Of a DNA stretch of 64,000 nucleotides, positions 7,844 through 17,230 are shown piece after piece. This DNA comes from Parabacteroides sp. PH5-46 (GTDB lineage: Bacteria; Bacteroidota; Bacteroidia; Bacteroidales; Tannerellaceae): contig NZ_JARXXA010000004.1 of assembly GCF_029892785.1 (NCBI RefSeq), positions 62,001 to 126,000 on the forward strand. Reading direction: 5' to 3'. The position numbers and the translations under genes were made by a program. The first letter of the stretch is position 1. Each line of letters begins with the position of its first letter. The notes beneath the pieces are model-generated. The model was not told the origin of the DNA. It saw only the letters and a program-made list of their open reading frames with translations, and made no database searches.

Positions 7844-8317
7844 ATGCCTATAACTGAAGAATCGTTTTTGGCGCTGTTTGAAAAACGGCGCCCTTCTGTT
7901 AAATTATTTAGTGAATTACTGGAACCTTTACCGCCTGAAACCAGGGAGAAGTATTACCAATATGCTTGTTTTCTGTTCCTGAATAGGTTTGATAAGATGA
8001 CAGTGTGGTACCAAATCTTTCTGAAAAATTTAATGAAACATGACTTGCAACGCTTTAGTGATTACCTGATGAAAACGTCGGGTTTTCCGAATTTGCAATG
8101 TGAAGTAAAGAGGTTTAAACCAGTAGTGCAGCTCTTCCATATGCTGACAGCAGATAAGGAAAATGTTAATTTTTCATTTGAGCTAATTTCTTTTTTTGCC
8201 AAACTTACCTTTAATAGTAATCTGAAAATCAGCTCTCTGGAAAGCTATATCCGAAATTATCAGTTTACCCCCGAAACATTTTTTGAGTTCGCCGAATATG
8301 TAAAGATCTACTTTTAA
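7844..8317 (+). CDS. Hypothetical cytoplasmic protein
   Basis: 157 aa, no signal peptide or membrane segment, predicted mostly helical from its sequence (ETREKYYQYACFLFLNRF and similar). Rich in Phe, Tyr and Lys. I recognise no domain. It starts with ATG at 7844, downstream of TTGTTAC array 3, and precedes the HU/lysis set by 170 bp with its own AT-rich spacer in between. Confidence 0.6.
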   Translation: MPITEESFLALFEKRRPSVKLFSELLEPLPPETREKYYQYACFLFLNRFDKMTVWYQIFLKNLMKHDLQRFSDYLMKTSGFPNLQCEVKRFKPVVQLFHMLTADKENVNFSFELISFFAKLTFNSNLKISSLESYIRNYQFTPETFFEFAEYVKIYF

Positions 8318-8437
8318 AAGTAACGTTTAATGCTTAATGGCTAGTGTTTGATTATCAAACGATTAATTGTTAATCATTAACCAATAATCGTTAATTCTTC
8401 CTACATATTTGGCGGATTTTGCGTTTTTGGGGCGGGG

Positions 8438-8445
8438 TACTTTTG
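8438..8445 (+). promoter_or_regulatory. -7 promoter box (TACTTTTG)
   Basis: TACTTTTG fits TAnnTTTG and lies 45 bp before the HU-like gene start. It is preceded by an inverted repeat (ATTAATTGTTAATCATTAA and neighbours, about 8360-8395). Confidence 0.5.
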
Positions 8446-8489
8446 CACTGTGTTTCAATAGTGAGGCACATAATTTAAACTTATTTATT

Positions 8490-8918
8490 ATGTCTTTAAA
8501 ATTTAGAAAAGTGCAGCGCAAAGTGCTGAGTGGCGTAGACGCCGGAAAAACGAAAACGTATGCAAGTGCCAAAGCAAATGGTTATTGCGATTTGAAAAAG
8601 TTGTGTAAACTGATATCGGCCCGGTCGGCTATGTCGAGTGCTGATGTGAAGGCTATACTGGATTCGTTGAACTGGGTGATGGATGTGGAACTTCAATCGG
8701 GAAACATTGTGCAATTGGGAGAGTTTGGAAATTTCCGCTTGTCGCTTAGTTCCGAAGGGACAGATAAGGAAGAGGCATTTACTGCTTCCAATATCAGGAA
8801 AGCCAAAATTGTATTCTTTCCGGGAGCAAGCCTTCGCCAAACCAGAGATACAATGGACTATGAACAAGAGAAGCCTTATGAAAAAGAAAAGGAGTGTAAC
8901 AGAACGCACCTTGATTAA
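8490..8918 (+). CDS. HU-family DNA-binding protein (HU-like domain)
   Basis: 142 aa starting at ATG 8490 (MSLKFRKVQRKVL); the longer frame from 8409 would start before the promoter box. The pattern is that of the Bacteroidales HU-like group: KTYASAKANGYCDLKKLCKLISARSAMSSADVKAIL (helices), then GNIVQLGEFGNFRLSLSSEG (strand region), then a basic KAKIVFFPGASLRQT arm. These proteins wrap DNA as dimers and are often found next to lysis-type genes in this order. The last 41 bp overlap the next reading frame. Confidence 0.85.
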   Translation: MSLKFRKVQRKVLSGVDAGKTKTYASAKANGYCDLKKLCKLISARSAMSSADVKAILDSLNWVMDVELQSGNIVQLGEFGNFRLSLSSEGTDKEEAFTASNIRKAKIVFFPGASLRQTRDTMDYEQEKPYEKEKECNRTHLD

Positions 8919-9105
8919 CGTACAGCTACTGACGGCAATCCTGCTCACTTTGAGCGGGATTGTCCTCCTGTTCAGCAGCTTTTGGGTAGAACCGGAAGGA
9001 GTGATAGATAGCAGTGTATTAGTTGCCTTCGGCGAGATCAGCACCTTTGCAGGCGCTTTGTTTGGAGTGGATTATTCTTATAAAATTAAAAAATCAAATA
9101 TATGA
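8878..9105 (+). CDS. Small two-span membrane protein, holin-like
   Basis: 75 aa from ATG 8878 (an ATG at 8860 would give 81). A basic N-terminus (MKKKRSVTERT) is followed by two membrane spans, about residues 14-37 (INVQLLTAILLTLSGIVLLF) and 45-65 (LVAFGEISTFAGALFGV), and a short lysine-rich tail. No sequence family recognised, but size, topology and position right before a signal-less cell-wall peptidase are those of a phage holin. Overlaps the HU gene by 41 bp and the M15 gene by 4 bp. Confidence 0.6.
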   Translation: MKKKRSVTERTLINVQLLTAILLTLSGIVLLFSSFWVEPEGVIDSSVLVAFGEISTFAGALFGVDYSYKIKKSNI

Positions 9106-9503
9106 ACATAACAAAGGATTTTACATGGGAAGAGATGCTGTATAGTCATACGGCAGGAATGCATAACATTATAAATCAACCCGGAAAAGAAGAACGGATA
9201 GCTATTGAAGAATTGGTAAAGCGGCTACTACAGCCATTGCGCTTGGCGTATGGTAAGCCTATTCGGATAACAAGTGGTTATCGTTGTGCGCAACTGAATA
9301 AACGGGTAGGGGGCGTGCCGTCGAGCCAGCATGTGAAAGGACAGGCGGCCGATTGTGTGATAAAAGGAAGTGCTTCCGTATTGCTTGGTGTGCTGTTGGT
9401 ACACAAACTACCTTTTGACCAGGCTATCCTCTATAAAAAGCAGAACTTTTTGCACCTCTCATTGCATCCGTATAATAATCGGTATCAAATCTTATTTAAA
9501 TGA
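9102..9503 (+). CDS. Peptidase M15 family cell-wall hydrolase (endolysin-like)
   Basis: 133 aa. Peptidase_M15_3 family of zinc D-Ala-D-Ala-type peptidases. The metal ligands are His77 and Asp84 in SSQHVKGQAADC and His118 in FLHLSLHP; the preceding SGYRCAQLNKRVGG block is the family signature. There is no signal peptide, so export would need a holin-like route, which the previous gene could give. ATG at 9102 overlaps the end of that gene by 4 bp, and its own TGA overlaps the next ATG, so the set is translationally coupled. Confidence 0.85.
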   Translation: MNITKDFTWEEMLYSHTAGMHNIINQPGKEERIAIEELVKRLLQPLRLAYGKPIRITSGYRCAQLNKRVGGVPSSQHVKGQAADCVIKGSASVLLGVLLVHKLPFDQAILYKKQNFLHLSLHPYNNRYQILFK

Positions 9504-10030
9504 AGAATGATGCTTTTTTAATAAATAATGATGAATGTAGAATGAAGAATAATTTGATTATAATGAAAGATAATAGGAAAAGAAGAGGCGTATCCCTCAT
9601 ACTTTATTCTACATTCATCATTTTCTTGTTCTTCATTCTCTTGCTGGGGTGTGATGTTGGGCGGCAAAGCCAGAGGCATTATCAGGCTGTAGAGATGGGA
9701 GAATGGGTACGGAAAGACAGTGTGCATATGCAGCGGCTGATCAAGCAACTGAAAAATAAGCAGGTGAAGATTGAACATGTGGAATTTATGCCTCCCGACA
9801 GTTCGGAGCGACAGTTTGTGCAATCGGTCAGTCACATTGTTATAGAGGAAAAGGCGGAAGAAATGGAACAGGTAGCCATTCGTACCGGGGCAGAGAAAGA
9901 GGTGTTGCGACAAGCAACCACCAGGCTTTCTGAAAAGGCAAAGAAGAAGAGGAACAGCTATTATCCGTTCGCCATCCTTTTAGTGGTAGGTGTCTTCTTT
10001 GTTCTAAGAAGGAGAATGAATTCCAAATGA
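9500..10030 (+). CDS. Spanin-like protein with lipobox and C-terminal membrane segment
   Basis: 176 aa from ATG 9500 (ATGA overlap with the M15 stop); ATG 9563 is an alternative that starts just before the hydrophobic part. A membrane stretch (STFIIFLFFILLLGC) ends in a lipobox-like Cys, then a charged helical region with coiled-coil character (residues 60-150) and a second membrane segment near the C-terminus (YPFAILLVVGVFFVLRR). This bridging layout fits a role in disrupting or spanning the envelope after the M15 enzyme. The DNA coding its N-terminal third contains a 17-bp perfect inverted repeat (9527-9543 and 9606-9622). Confidence 0.55.
   Translation: MKNDAFLINNDECRMKNNLIIMKDNRKRRGVSLILYSTFIIFLFFILLLGCDVGRQSQRHYQAVEMGEWVRKDSVHMQRLIKQLKNKQVKIEHVEFMPPDSSERQFVQSVSHIVIEEKAEEMEQVAIRTGAEKEVLRQATTRLSEKAKKKRNSYYPFAILLVVGVFFVLRRRMNSK
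9527..9622. repeat. Inverted repeat inside coding sequence
   Basis: AATGATGAATGTAGAAT at 9527-9543 is the exact reverse complement of 9606-9622. Flanking bases extend it imperfectly (ATGAAGAA/TTCTTCAT). The right arm codes for part of the membrane segment. The same AATGAAGAAT motif recurs at 10025-10080 and at 22932-22956. Confidence 0.8.
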
Positions 10031-10082
10031 AGAATACTATATGCGAAATATTCTTCATTCTACATTCTTTATTCTTCATTTA
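10025..10082 (+). terminator. AATGAAGAAT-type hairpin after the lysis set
   Basis: AAATGAAGAATA at 10025 can pair with TATTCTTCATT at 10048 or with TATTCTTCATTT at 10070. It closes the lysis set before the pyrG promoter. Weak as a terminator because it is AT-rich and lacks a clean T tract. Confidence 0.4.
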
Positions 10083-10089
10083 AAATAAC

Positions 10090-10097
10090 TAACTTTG
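10090..10097 (+). promoter_or_regulatory. -7 promoter box for pyrG-yidC (TAACTTTG)
   Basis: TAACTTTG, a full TAnnTTTG match, 53 bp before the GTG start of pyrG. Confidence 0.6.
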
Positions 10098-10137
10098 CAT
10101 TTTCGTAAAAATCAAGCGGTATATTACCGGCTATTAA

Positions 10138-11754
<1,617 letters not shown>

Positions 11755-11764
11755 CTTTGAATAG

Positions 11765-13672
11765 ATGGATAAGAATACAGTAATCGGATTCGTGTTGATA
11801 GGAGTAGTGTTGTTTCTGTTTACCTGGCTGAACCGGCCCTCGCCCGAGCAGCTGGAAGCACAACAACGTTATCGGGACTCAATAGCCCTGATTGAGAGTG
11901 CGCAAAGAATGGAACAACAAGTGCTGGAAAGCCGGAAAATGCAGGAAGAACAGTCATTGGAAACGCTGCCGGACTCACTGAAGGAGGTTCAGCTTCAAAA
12001 TACATTCGGTGCCTTTGCCGCTGCTATAAACGGGACAGAAGAATCCATCCAACTGGAAAATGAGAAATTGGAAATCCGCCTGTCTTCCAAAGGTGGACGC
12101 CTGGAATATGCCAGACTGAAAGAGTATGTTACCCACGATTCCTTACCTCTTGTTTTATTTCAGGGAAAAGAATCCAGGCTTGATTTTACTCTGGTAACAG
12201 CTACTAACCGGGTTATCAATACGTCAGAACTGTATTTTACCCCCATAAAGGGCAATACGCCGAATAGCGTTACGATGCGCCTGAATGTAGAAGGAGGCGC
12301 TTATCTGGACTTTATCTACACCTTGCGTCCGGATGATTACATGCTCGATTATACCATTCAGGGACATGGCTTAAATGGCCTCCTGTCGCCCAGTACCAAT
12401 ACACTTGATATGCTTTGGGAACAGGATATCCGCCAACAGGAAAAAGGACGTAAATACGAAGACCAGCATACGGCTTTATACTACAGATTTATGACGAATG
12501 ATGTAGAGAAGCTGAGTGAAGTAAAGGATCAGAGCGAGAAGGTATCGAACCGCCTGAAATGGGTGGCCTACAAAGACAAGTTCTTTGCTTCGGTATTGAT
12601 ATCCAAAGATGGTTTTGAGGCTACAACACTTGACTCCAAACTGTTTACAACCACCACCAACTATCTGAAACATTTCAAAACCCTTACGGCTATACCCTTT
12701 GATTTGCAAGGAAAAGAGCCTACAGAGCTTACTTATTACCTGGGCCCTACGCATTATGCCATGTTGAAATCGTATGACAAGGGAGTAGCTTCCGGAGAAG
12801 AGCTGGATCTGGAAAGACTGGTGCCGATGGGTGGTAGCGTATTCCGCTTTTTAAATAAGTATTTTATCATCCCAATCTTTGACTTCTTAGGCAAGTTCTT
12901 CTCAAATTACGGTTTACTTATTTTCTTGCTGACATTGATCGTGAAACTGGTACTATTCCCGCTTACCTATAAGTCTTATATGTCATCAGCCAAGATGCGT
13001 GTATTGCGTCCGCAGGTGGAAGCAATCAATGCGAAGTATCCCGGACAGGAAAAGGCAATGGAGCGTCAGAAAGCAACGATGGACCTGTACAGCAAAGCCG
13101 GAGCCAGCCCGATGAGCGGGTGTTTGCCTATGCTGCTTCAGTTCCCGATTCTGGTAGCCTTGTATAACTTCTTCCCGTCGGCTATCGAACTCAGACAGGA
13201 GAGCTTCCTATGGGCAAAGGACTTATCTACGTATGATGCTGTATTCAGTTGGAATACCTATATCCCGATTATTTCAACTTATTTTGGCAACCATATCAGT
13301 CTATTCTGTTTGTTGATGACACTTGTAAACGTAGTATATACCAAGTTCAACATGGAAATGACCAATACCGGACAACAGCAGATGCCGGGTATGAAGATGA
13401 TGATGTATATGATGCCTCTGATGTTCCTAGTGTTCTTTAACCAGAGTCCGGCAGCTTTGAGCTATTACTTCCTGGTATCTACCTTGATAACGATTGGTCA
13501 AACTCTTTCTTTCCGCTTTCTTATCAACGAAGAAAAGCTACTGGCCAAGCTGGAAGAAAATAAAAAGAAACCTAAGAAGAAATCAGGCTTTATGAAACGC
13601 TTGGAAGAGGCTCAAAAGCAACAACAGGAAGTCTTGAAAAAGCAACAACAGCAGCAACGGAAAAAGAAATAA
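11765..13672 (+). CDS. yidC: Membrane protein insertase YidC
   Basis: 635 aa. An N-terminal membrane anchor (IGFVLIGVVLFLFTWL) is followed by the large periplasmic beta-domain (about residues 80-350) and a C-terminal five-span 60KD_IMP core (about 365-600), including FSNYGLLIFLLTLIVKL, MSGCLPMLLQFPILVALYNFF and PGMKMMMYMMPLMFLVFF. The tail is lysine/glutamine-rich (KKQQQQQRKKK). It inserts inner-membrane proteins with or without SecYEG. Ends before a strong terminator. Confidence 0.97.
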   Translation: MDKNTVIGFVLIGVVLFLFTWLNRPSPEQLEAQQRYRDSIALIESAQRMEQQVLESRKMQEEQSLETLPDSLKEVQLQNTFGAFAAAINGTEESIQLENEKLEIRLSSKGGRLEYARLKEYVTHDSLPLVLFQGKESRLDFTLVTATNRVINTSELYFTPIKGNTPNSVTMRLNVEGGAYLDFIYTLRPDDYMLDYTIQGHGLNGLLSPSTNTLDMLWEQDIRQQEKGRKYEDQHTALYYRFMTNDVEKLSEVKDQSEKVSNRLKWVAYKDKFFASVLISKDGFEATTLDSKLFTTTTNYLKHFKTLTAIPFDLQGKEPTELTYYLGPTHYAMLKSYDKGVASGEELDLERLVPMGGSVFRFLNKYFIIPIFDFLGKFFSNYGLLIFLLTLIVKLVLFPLTYKSYMSSAKMRVLRPQVEAINAKYPGQEKAMERQKATMDLYSKAGASPMSGCLPMLLQFPILVALYNFFPSAIELRQESFLWAKDLSTYDAVFSWNTYIPIISTYFGNHISLFCLLMTLVNVVYTKFNMEMTNTGQQQMPGMKMMMYMMPLMFLVFFNQSPAALSYYFLVSTLITIGQTLSFRFLINEEKLLAKLEENKKKPKKKSGFMKRLEEAQKQQQEVLKKQQQQQRKKK

Positions 13673-13696
13673 AAAAGCTGTAATAAAGATTTAACA

Positions 13697-13733
13697 AAGA
13701 GGCATGCCCGAAAATGGTATGCCTCTTTTTATT
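13697..13733 (+). terminator. Rho-independent terminator after yidC
   Basis: AAAGAGGCATGCC pairs with GGTATGCCTCTTT across a short loop, followed by a T run. Confidence 0.85.
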
Positions 13734-14005
13734 TTGTTAGTTATAAATGAATTATGACTTACTTTTCTCTAAAAGGGTATAAAATGTTGCCTTCTTTTCT
13801 TTAACATATGATACAATTTTGAAAGTTAAAAATACTTTTTTTGGGTTTAGAAACAAAACAGACCCCTTTCCTTTACATTCTCTATCCCACCTTCATTTAA
13901 CGAATATTTATTTTTGGACTATATTTTGTTAATAACCCAAAAAATGAAAAACAGGTGTTAGCCTAATATTATTGCAAACTATTTATCAACTTAAATCAAC
14001 TCTTT
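13734..14005 (+). other. Intergenic region upstream of the first SusC gene
   Basis: 272 bp, AT-rich, no gene. No clean -33/-7 pair; the leader of the SusC operon probably starts in the last 100 bp. No operator or hairpin recognised. Confidence 0.4.
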
Positions 14006-17000
14006 ATGGACGAAAGAAGTCGTACATTTTCTTTGCGAAAATTACCCTTAAAGCTAATGCAAGTGGTAATTGTATCGGCCTTCCTGCTCGTGAATTGCCT
14101 CCCGGCAATGGCGCAGACAGGCGTTAGGGTATCAGGTGTGGTAACTTCGGATGCCGACGGAATGCCTCTTATTGGGGTGAACGTGGTACAACGTGGTACT
14201 ACCAACGGTACAGTTACCGATTTTGATGGTAAGTTTGAATTAACAGTTCCTGTTAATTCTCAACTTGACTTTTCTTACATTGGTTATATTAACCAGCAGA
14301 TTACTGTATCTGCAGGTCGTAACCAATACAATGTGGTATTAAAGGAAGACTCTCAATCACTAGACGAAGTAGTGGTAGTAGGGTATGGTGTTCAGAAAAA
14401 GAAACTCGTTACCGGAGCTACTGTACAAGTGGGTGGTGACGACATCAAGAAGCTGAGTACAACTTCGGTTCTGGGCGCGTTGCAAAGCCAGACTCCCGGG
14501 GTAAACATTACTCAGAGTTCCGGACAGCCGGGTGAAGGTTTTAAAGTAAACATTCGTGGTATCGGTACCATTGGTGACTCTTCTCCTTTATATGTAGTAG
14601 ACGGTGTTTCCGGAGGTGATATTAATTTGATCAACCCTTCTGATATTGAGTCTATCGATGTGTTGAAAGATGCGGCTTCAGCTGCTATCTACGGATCACG
14701 TGGTGCTAATGGGGTTATCCTTATCACTACAAAGAAAGGAAAAGCCGGAAAAGTTCAGTTGAGCTATGACGGTTTTTGGGGTGTGCAGAACGTGTATAGA
14801 ATGCCGGATCTGCTGACTGCAAAAGAATACATGGCTATTCAGGACGAAACCCGTTACAATGAAGGAAACGGTACCTATGATTGGTCAAGCATTATTCCGA
14901 AGTATATATTAGATAAAGTCGAAGCTGGTTGGGAAGGTACTAACTGGGTAGATGAATTCCGTAATAAAAATGCTGTAACTCAGAATCATGCCATTGCTTT
15001 AACAGGTGGTAGTGATGTTTCTAAGTTCTCAATGGGATTATCTTATTCTTCACAGGAAGGTATATTTGGTAAGCCGCAAGCTCCTCACTTTGATCGTTAT
15101 ACAGCCCGCTTGAACTCTGAACATGTATTGTTGAAAGGCAAAGGTTATGATATTGTAACAATCGGTGAAAATTTATTATTCAGCCACCATACCAAAACAG
15201 GCCAGGGAATTGGTGATATGTATTGGAATGACCTTCACAACATGCTTGTTGGTAATCCCTTATTGCCTGTATATAACAGCGAGGGCGATTATTATATGCA
15301 ATCTGATAAAGTTGATGAAGGATGGTTGCTTCAAGGATCTATCGGTAATCCTCTTGCTGATTACGCATTGAGCTCGCGCAGATACAATTACTCAAGAAAC
15401 TTCCAGTTACGTTCCAGTGCCTTTATCGATATACAGCCGATCAAGAATTTGCGTTTCAGATCTTTGTTTGGTTACAACAGAAATTCAGGAAGCTATCGTT
15501 CGTATAATGGTGCGCGTCATATATCGTCAACAACTAATGTAACGATGGATGAAATCGGACAAAGTGGTTGGGCAGGATATGATATCTCCTGGACTAATAC
15601 ATTAAACTATATCTTTACAATAGATCAGCAACATTCATTTGATGTATTATTGGGACATGAAATGCTGAAATCAGGTATGGGAGAAGGTAATAATGCTACG
15701 GTAAGACGTTCTCGTTTCCCCGGATCCTTTAAGCATGCTTATCTGACAAATACAACTCCTACTACTTTTGATGATTACAAAGAAGTGAAGGGTGCTCCCT
15801 GGGCAATGGGAAGAGCTGTTTCCTTCTTTGGTCGTGCCAGCTATAACTTCAAAGAAACATACATGGCTACTGTTACCTTCCGTGCCGATGGTTCTTCACA
15901 GTTTGCCAGAGGAAATCGTTGGGGATATTTTCCATCTGTTTCTGCAGGTTGGGTAATTACCAATGAAAACTTTATGGAATCACTACGCGACGGCGGACTT
16001 GATTTCTTCAAGCTTCGTGCCAGTTGGGGACAAAACGGTAACAACCGTATTGATGCCTTCCAGTATCTGTCTACTGTTGCAATGGATGGAAAGAATGCCT
16101 ACTATTTTGGTGAGTCTAAAGAAACGCCTACACAAGGTGCTTATGCTGATATCTTACCGAATCCTGATGTAACATGGGAAACGTCTGAAACAATAGACGT
16201 TGGTTTTGATGCTATGTTCCTAAACTCACGTTTAGGGGTTAACTTCGACTGGTATCAGAGAAATACAAAAGACTGGTTGGTAAAAGCGCCTATGTTGTCT
16301 TCGTATGGTACAGGTGCTCCTTTTATTAATGGTGGCGATATCCGTAACCAGGGGGTTGAATTAGCCCTTAATTGGAACGACCGTATTGGCAGTGATTTCT
16401 ATTATGGAGTGAACTTCAATGTAGCATATAATAAAAATGAAGTAACCCGTATTGCCAACTCTGAAGAGATTATTCACGGACCGGGTAATATCTTGAGTCA
16501 GGGAACAACAGAAATGTATCGTGTAGAAGTAGGTAAGCCTATCGGTTATTTCTGGGGATATAAAACAGCAGGTGTTTTCCAGAATCAGGCAGAAGTTGAT
16601 GCGTATCGTGCATCCGGTAAAGGTATCTTGGATACGGCTCAGCCGGGTGACCTGATCTTTGTTGATACAGACGATAATGGAGTTATTACAGATGCCGACA
16701 AAGTAATGATTGGTGATCCTCGTCCGGATTGGACAGGTGGTCTTACTTTGACTTTGGGCTATAAAGGATTTGACTTTGGTATGACAGCCGTAGGTATGTT
16801 CGGACATCAGATTGCCAAATCGTATCGTTCATTTGCAGATAGCCCGTTGAATCAATATACAACAGATATCTTTGGACGTTGGCATGGTGAAGGTACATCT
16901 AATAAATTGCCTCGCTTAACATCTGGTAGCCATACAAACTGGCAGTATATCTCCGATATTTATATTGAAGATGCTGACTTTGTACGTATGCAGAATATCA

Positions 17001-17221
17001 CATTGGGATATGACTTTAAGAAATTATTCCCCAATATGCCTTTAGGACAAGCCCGTATATATGTAACTGCTCAGAACTTATTTACGATTACAGGTTATTC
17101 GGGTATGGATCCGGAAGTAGGAGCCAGTGCTAACGACGATTATAAATGGGGATCAGGTGTAGACTTAGGTTTCTATCCAAGTCCTCGCACATATTTAATT
17201 GGAGTAAATCTTAAATTTTAA
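14006..17221 (+). CDS. SusC/RagA-family TonB-dependent outer-membrane receptor
   Basis: 1071 aa. Signal peptide (IVSAFLLVNCLPAMAQ), a CarboxypepD_reg-like domain (about residues 40-120: VSGVVTSDADGMPLIGVNVV, TVTDFDGKFEL), a TonB-box region (SLDEVVVVGYG), a plug domain (GALQSQTPGVNITQ ... SPLYVVDGVSGGDINL ... ASAAIYGSRGANGVILITTKKG) and a C-terminal barrel ending in LIGVNLKF, with terminal Phe as in outer-membrane barrels. Imports a bound ligand using TonB energy with its SusD partner 10 bp downstream. No glycoside hydrolase or sigma/anti-sigma pair is nearby, so the ligand cannot be deduced. Confidence 0.95.
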   Translation: MDERSRTFSLRKLPLKLMQVVIVSAFLLVNCLPAMAQTGVRVSGVVTSDADGMPLIGVNVVQRGTTNGTVTDFDGKFELTVPVNSQLDFSYIGYINQQITVSAGRNQYNVVLKEDSQSLDEVVVVGYGVQKKKLVTGATVQVGGDDIKKLSTTSVLGALQSQTPGVNITQSSGQPGEGFKVNIRGIGTIGDSSPLYVVDGVSGGDINLINPSDIESIDVLKDAASAAIYGSRGANGVILITTKKGKAGKVQLSYDGFWGVQNVYRMPDLLTAKEYMAIQDETRYNEGNGTYDWSSIIPKYILDKVEAGWEGTNWVDEFRNKNAVTQNHAIALTGGSDVSKFSMGLSYSSQEGIFGKPQAPHFDRYTARLNSEHVLLKGKGYDIVTIGENLLFSHHTKTGQGIGDMYWNDLHNMLVGNPLLPVYNSEGDYYMQSDKVDEGWLLQGSIGNPLADYALSSRRYNYSRNFQLRSSAFIDIQPIKNLRFRSLFGYNRNSGSYRSYNGARHISSTTNVTMDEIGQSGWAGYDISWTNTLNYIFTIDQQHSFDVLLGHEMLKSGMGEGNNATVRRSRFPGSFKHAYLTNTTPTTFDDYKEVKGAPWAMGRAVSFFGRASYNFKETYMATVTFRADGSSQFARGNRWGYFPSVSAGWVITNENFMESLRDGGLDFFKLRASWGQNGNNRIDAFQYLSTVAMDGKNAYYFGESKETPTQGAYADILPNPDVTWETSETIDVGFDAMFLNSRLGVNFDWYQRNTKDWLVKAPMLSSYGTGAPFINGGDIRNQGVELALNWNDRIGSDFYYGVNFNVAYNKNEVTRIANSEEIIHGPGNILSQGTTEMYRVEVGKPIGYFWGYKTAGVFQNQAEVDAYRASGKGILDTAQPGDLIFVDTDDNGVITDADKVMIGDPRPDWTGGLTLTLGYKGFDFGMTAVGMFGHQIAKSYRSFADSPLNQYTTDIFGRWHGEGTSNKLPRLTSGSHTNWQYISDIYIEDADFVRMQNITLGYDFKKLFPNMPLGQARIYVTAQNLFTITGYSGMDPEVGASANDDYKWGSGVDLGFYPSPRTYLIGVNLKF

Positions 17222-17230
17222 CAGAAAGCG

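Noticed and set aside
8496-9044. Open frame of 182 aa opposite the HU and holin-like genes
   Set aside because: Covers two real genes on the other strand, no domain, serine/arginine-rich shadow composition.
8490-10030. Prophage remnant
   Set aside because: Only lysis-type and HU-like genes are present; no integrase, capsid, tail, portal or att-like direct repeats were seen.
13734-14005. Fifth 22-bp tetrad upstream of the first SusC
   Set aside because: Checked for palindromes at 22-bp steps; none found. The same is true for 30565-30836, 32867-33278 and 59560-59773.
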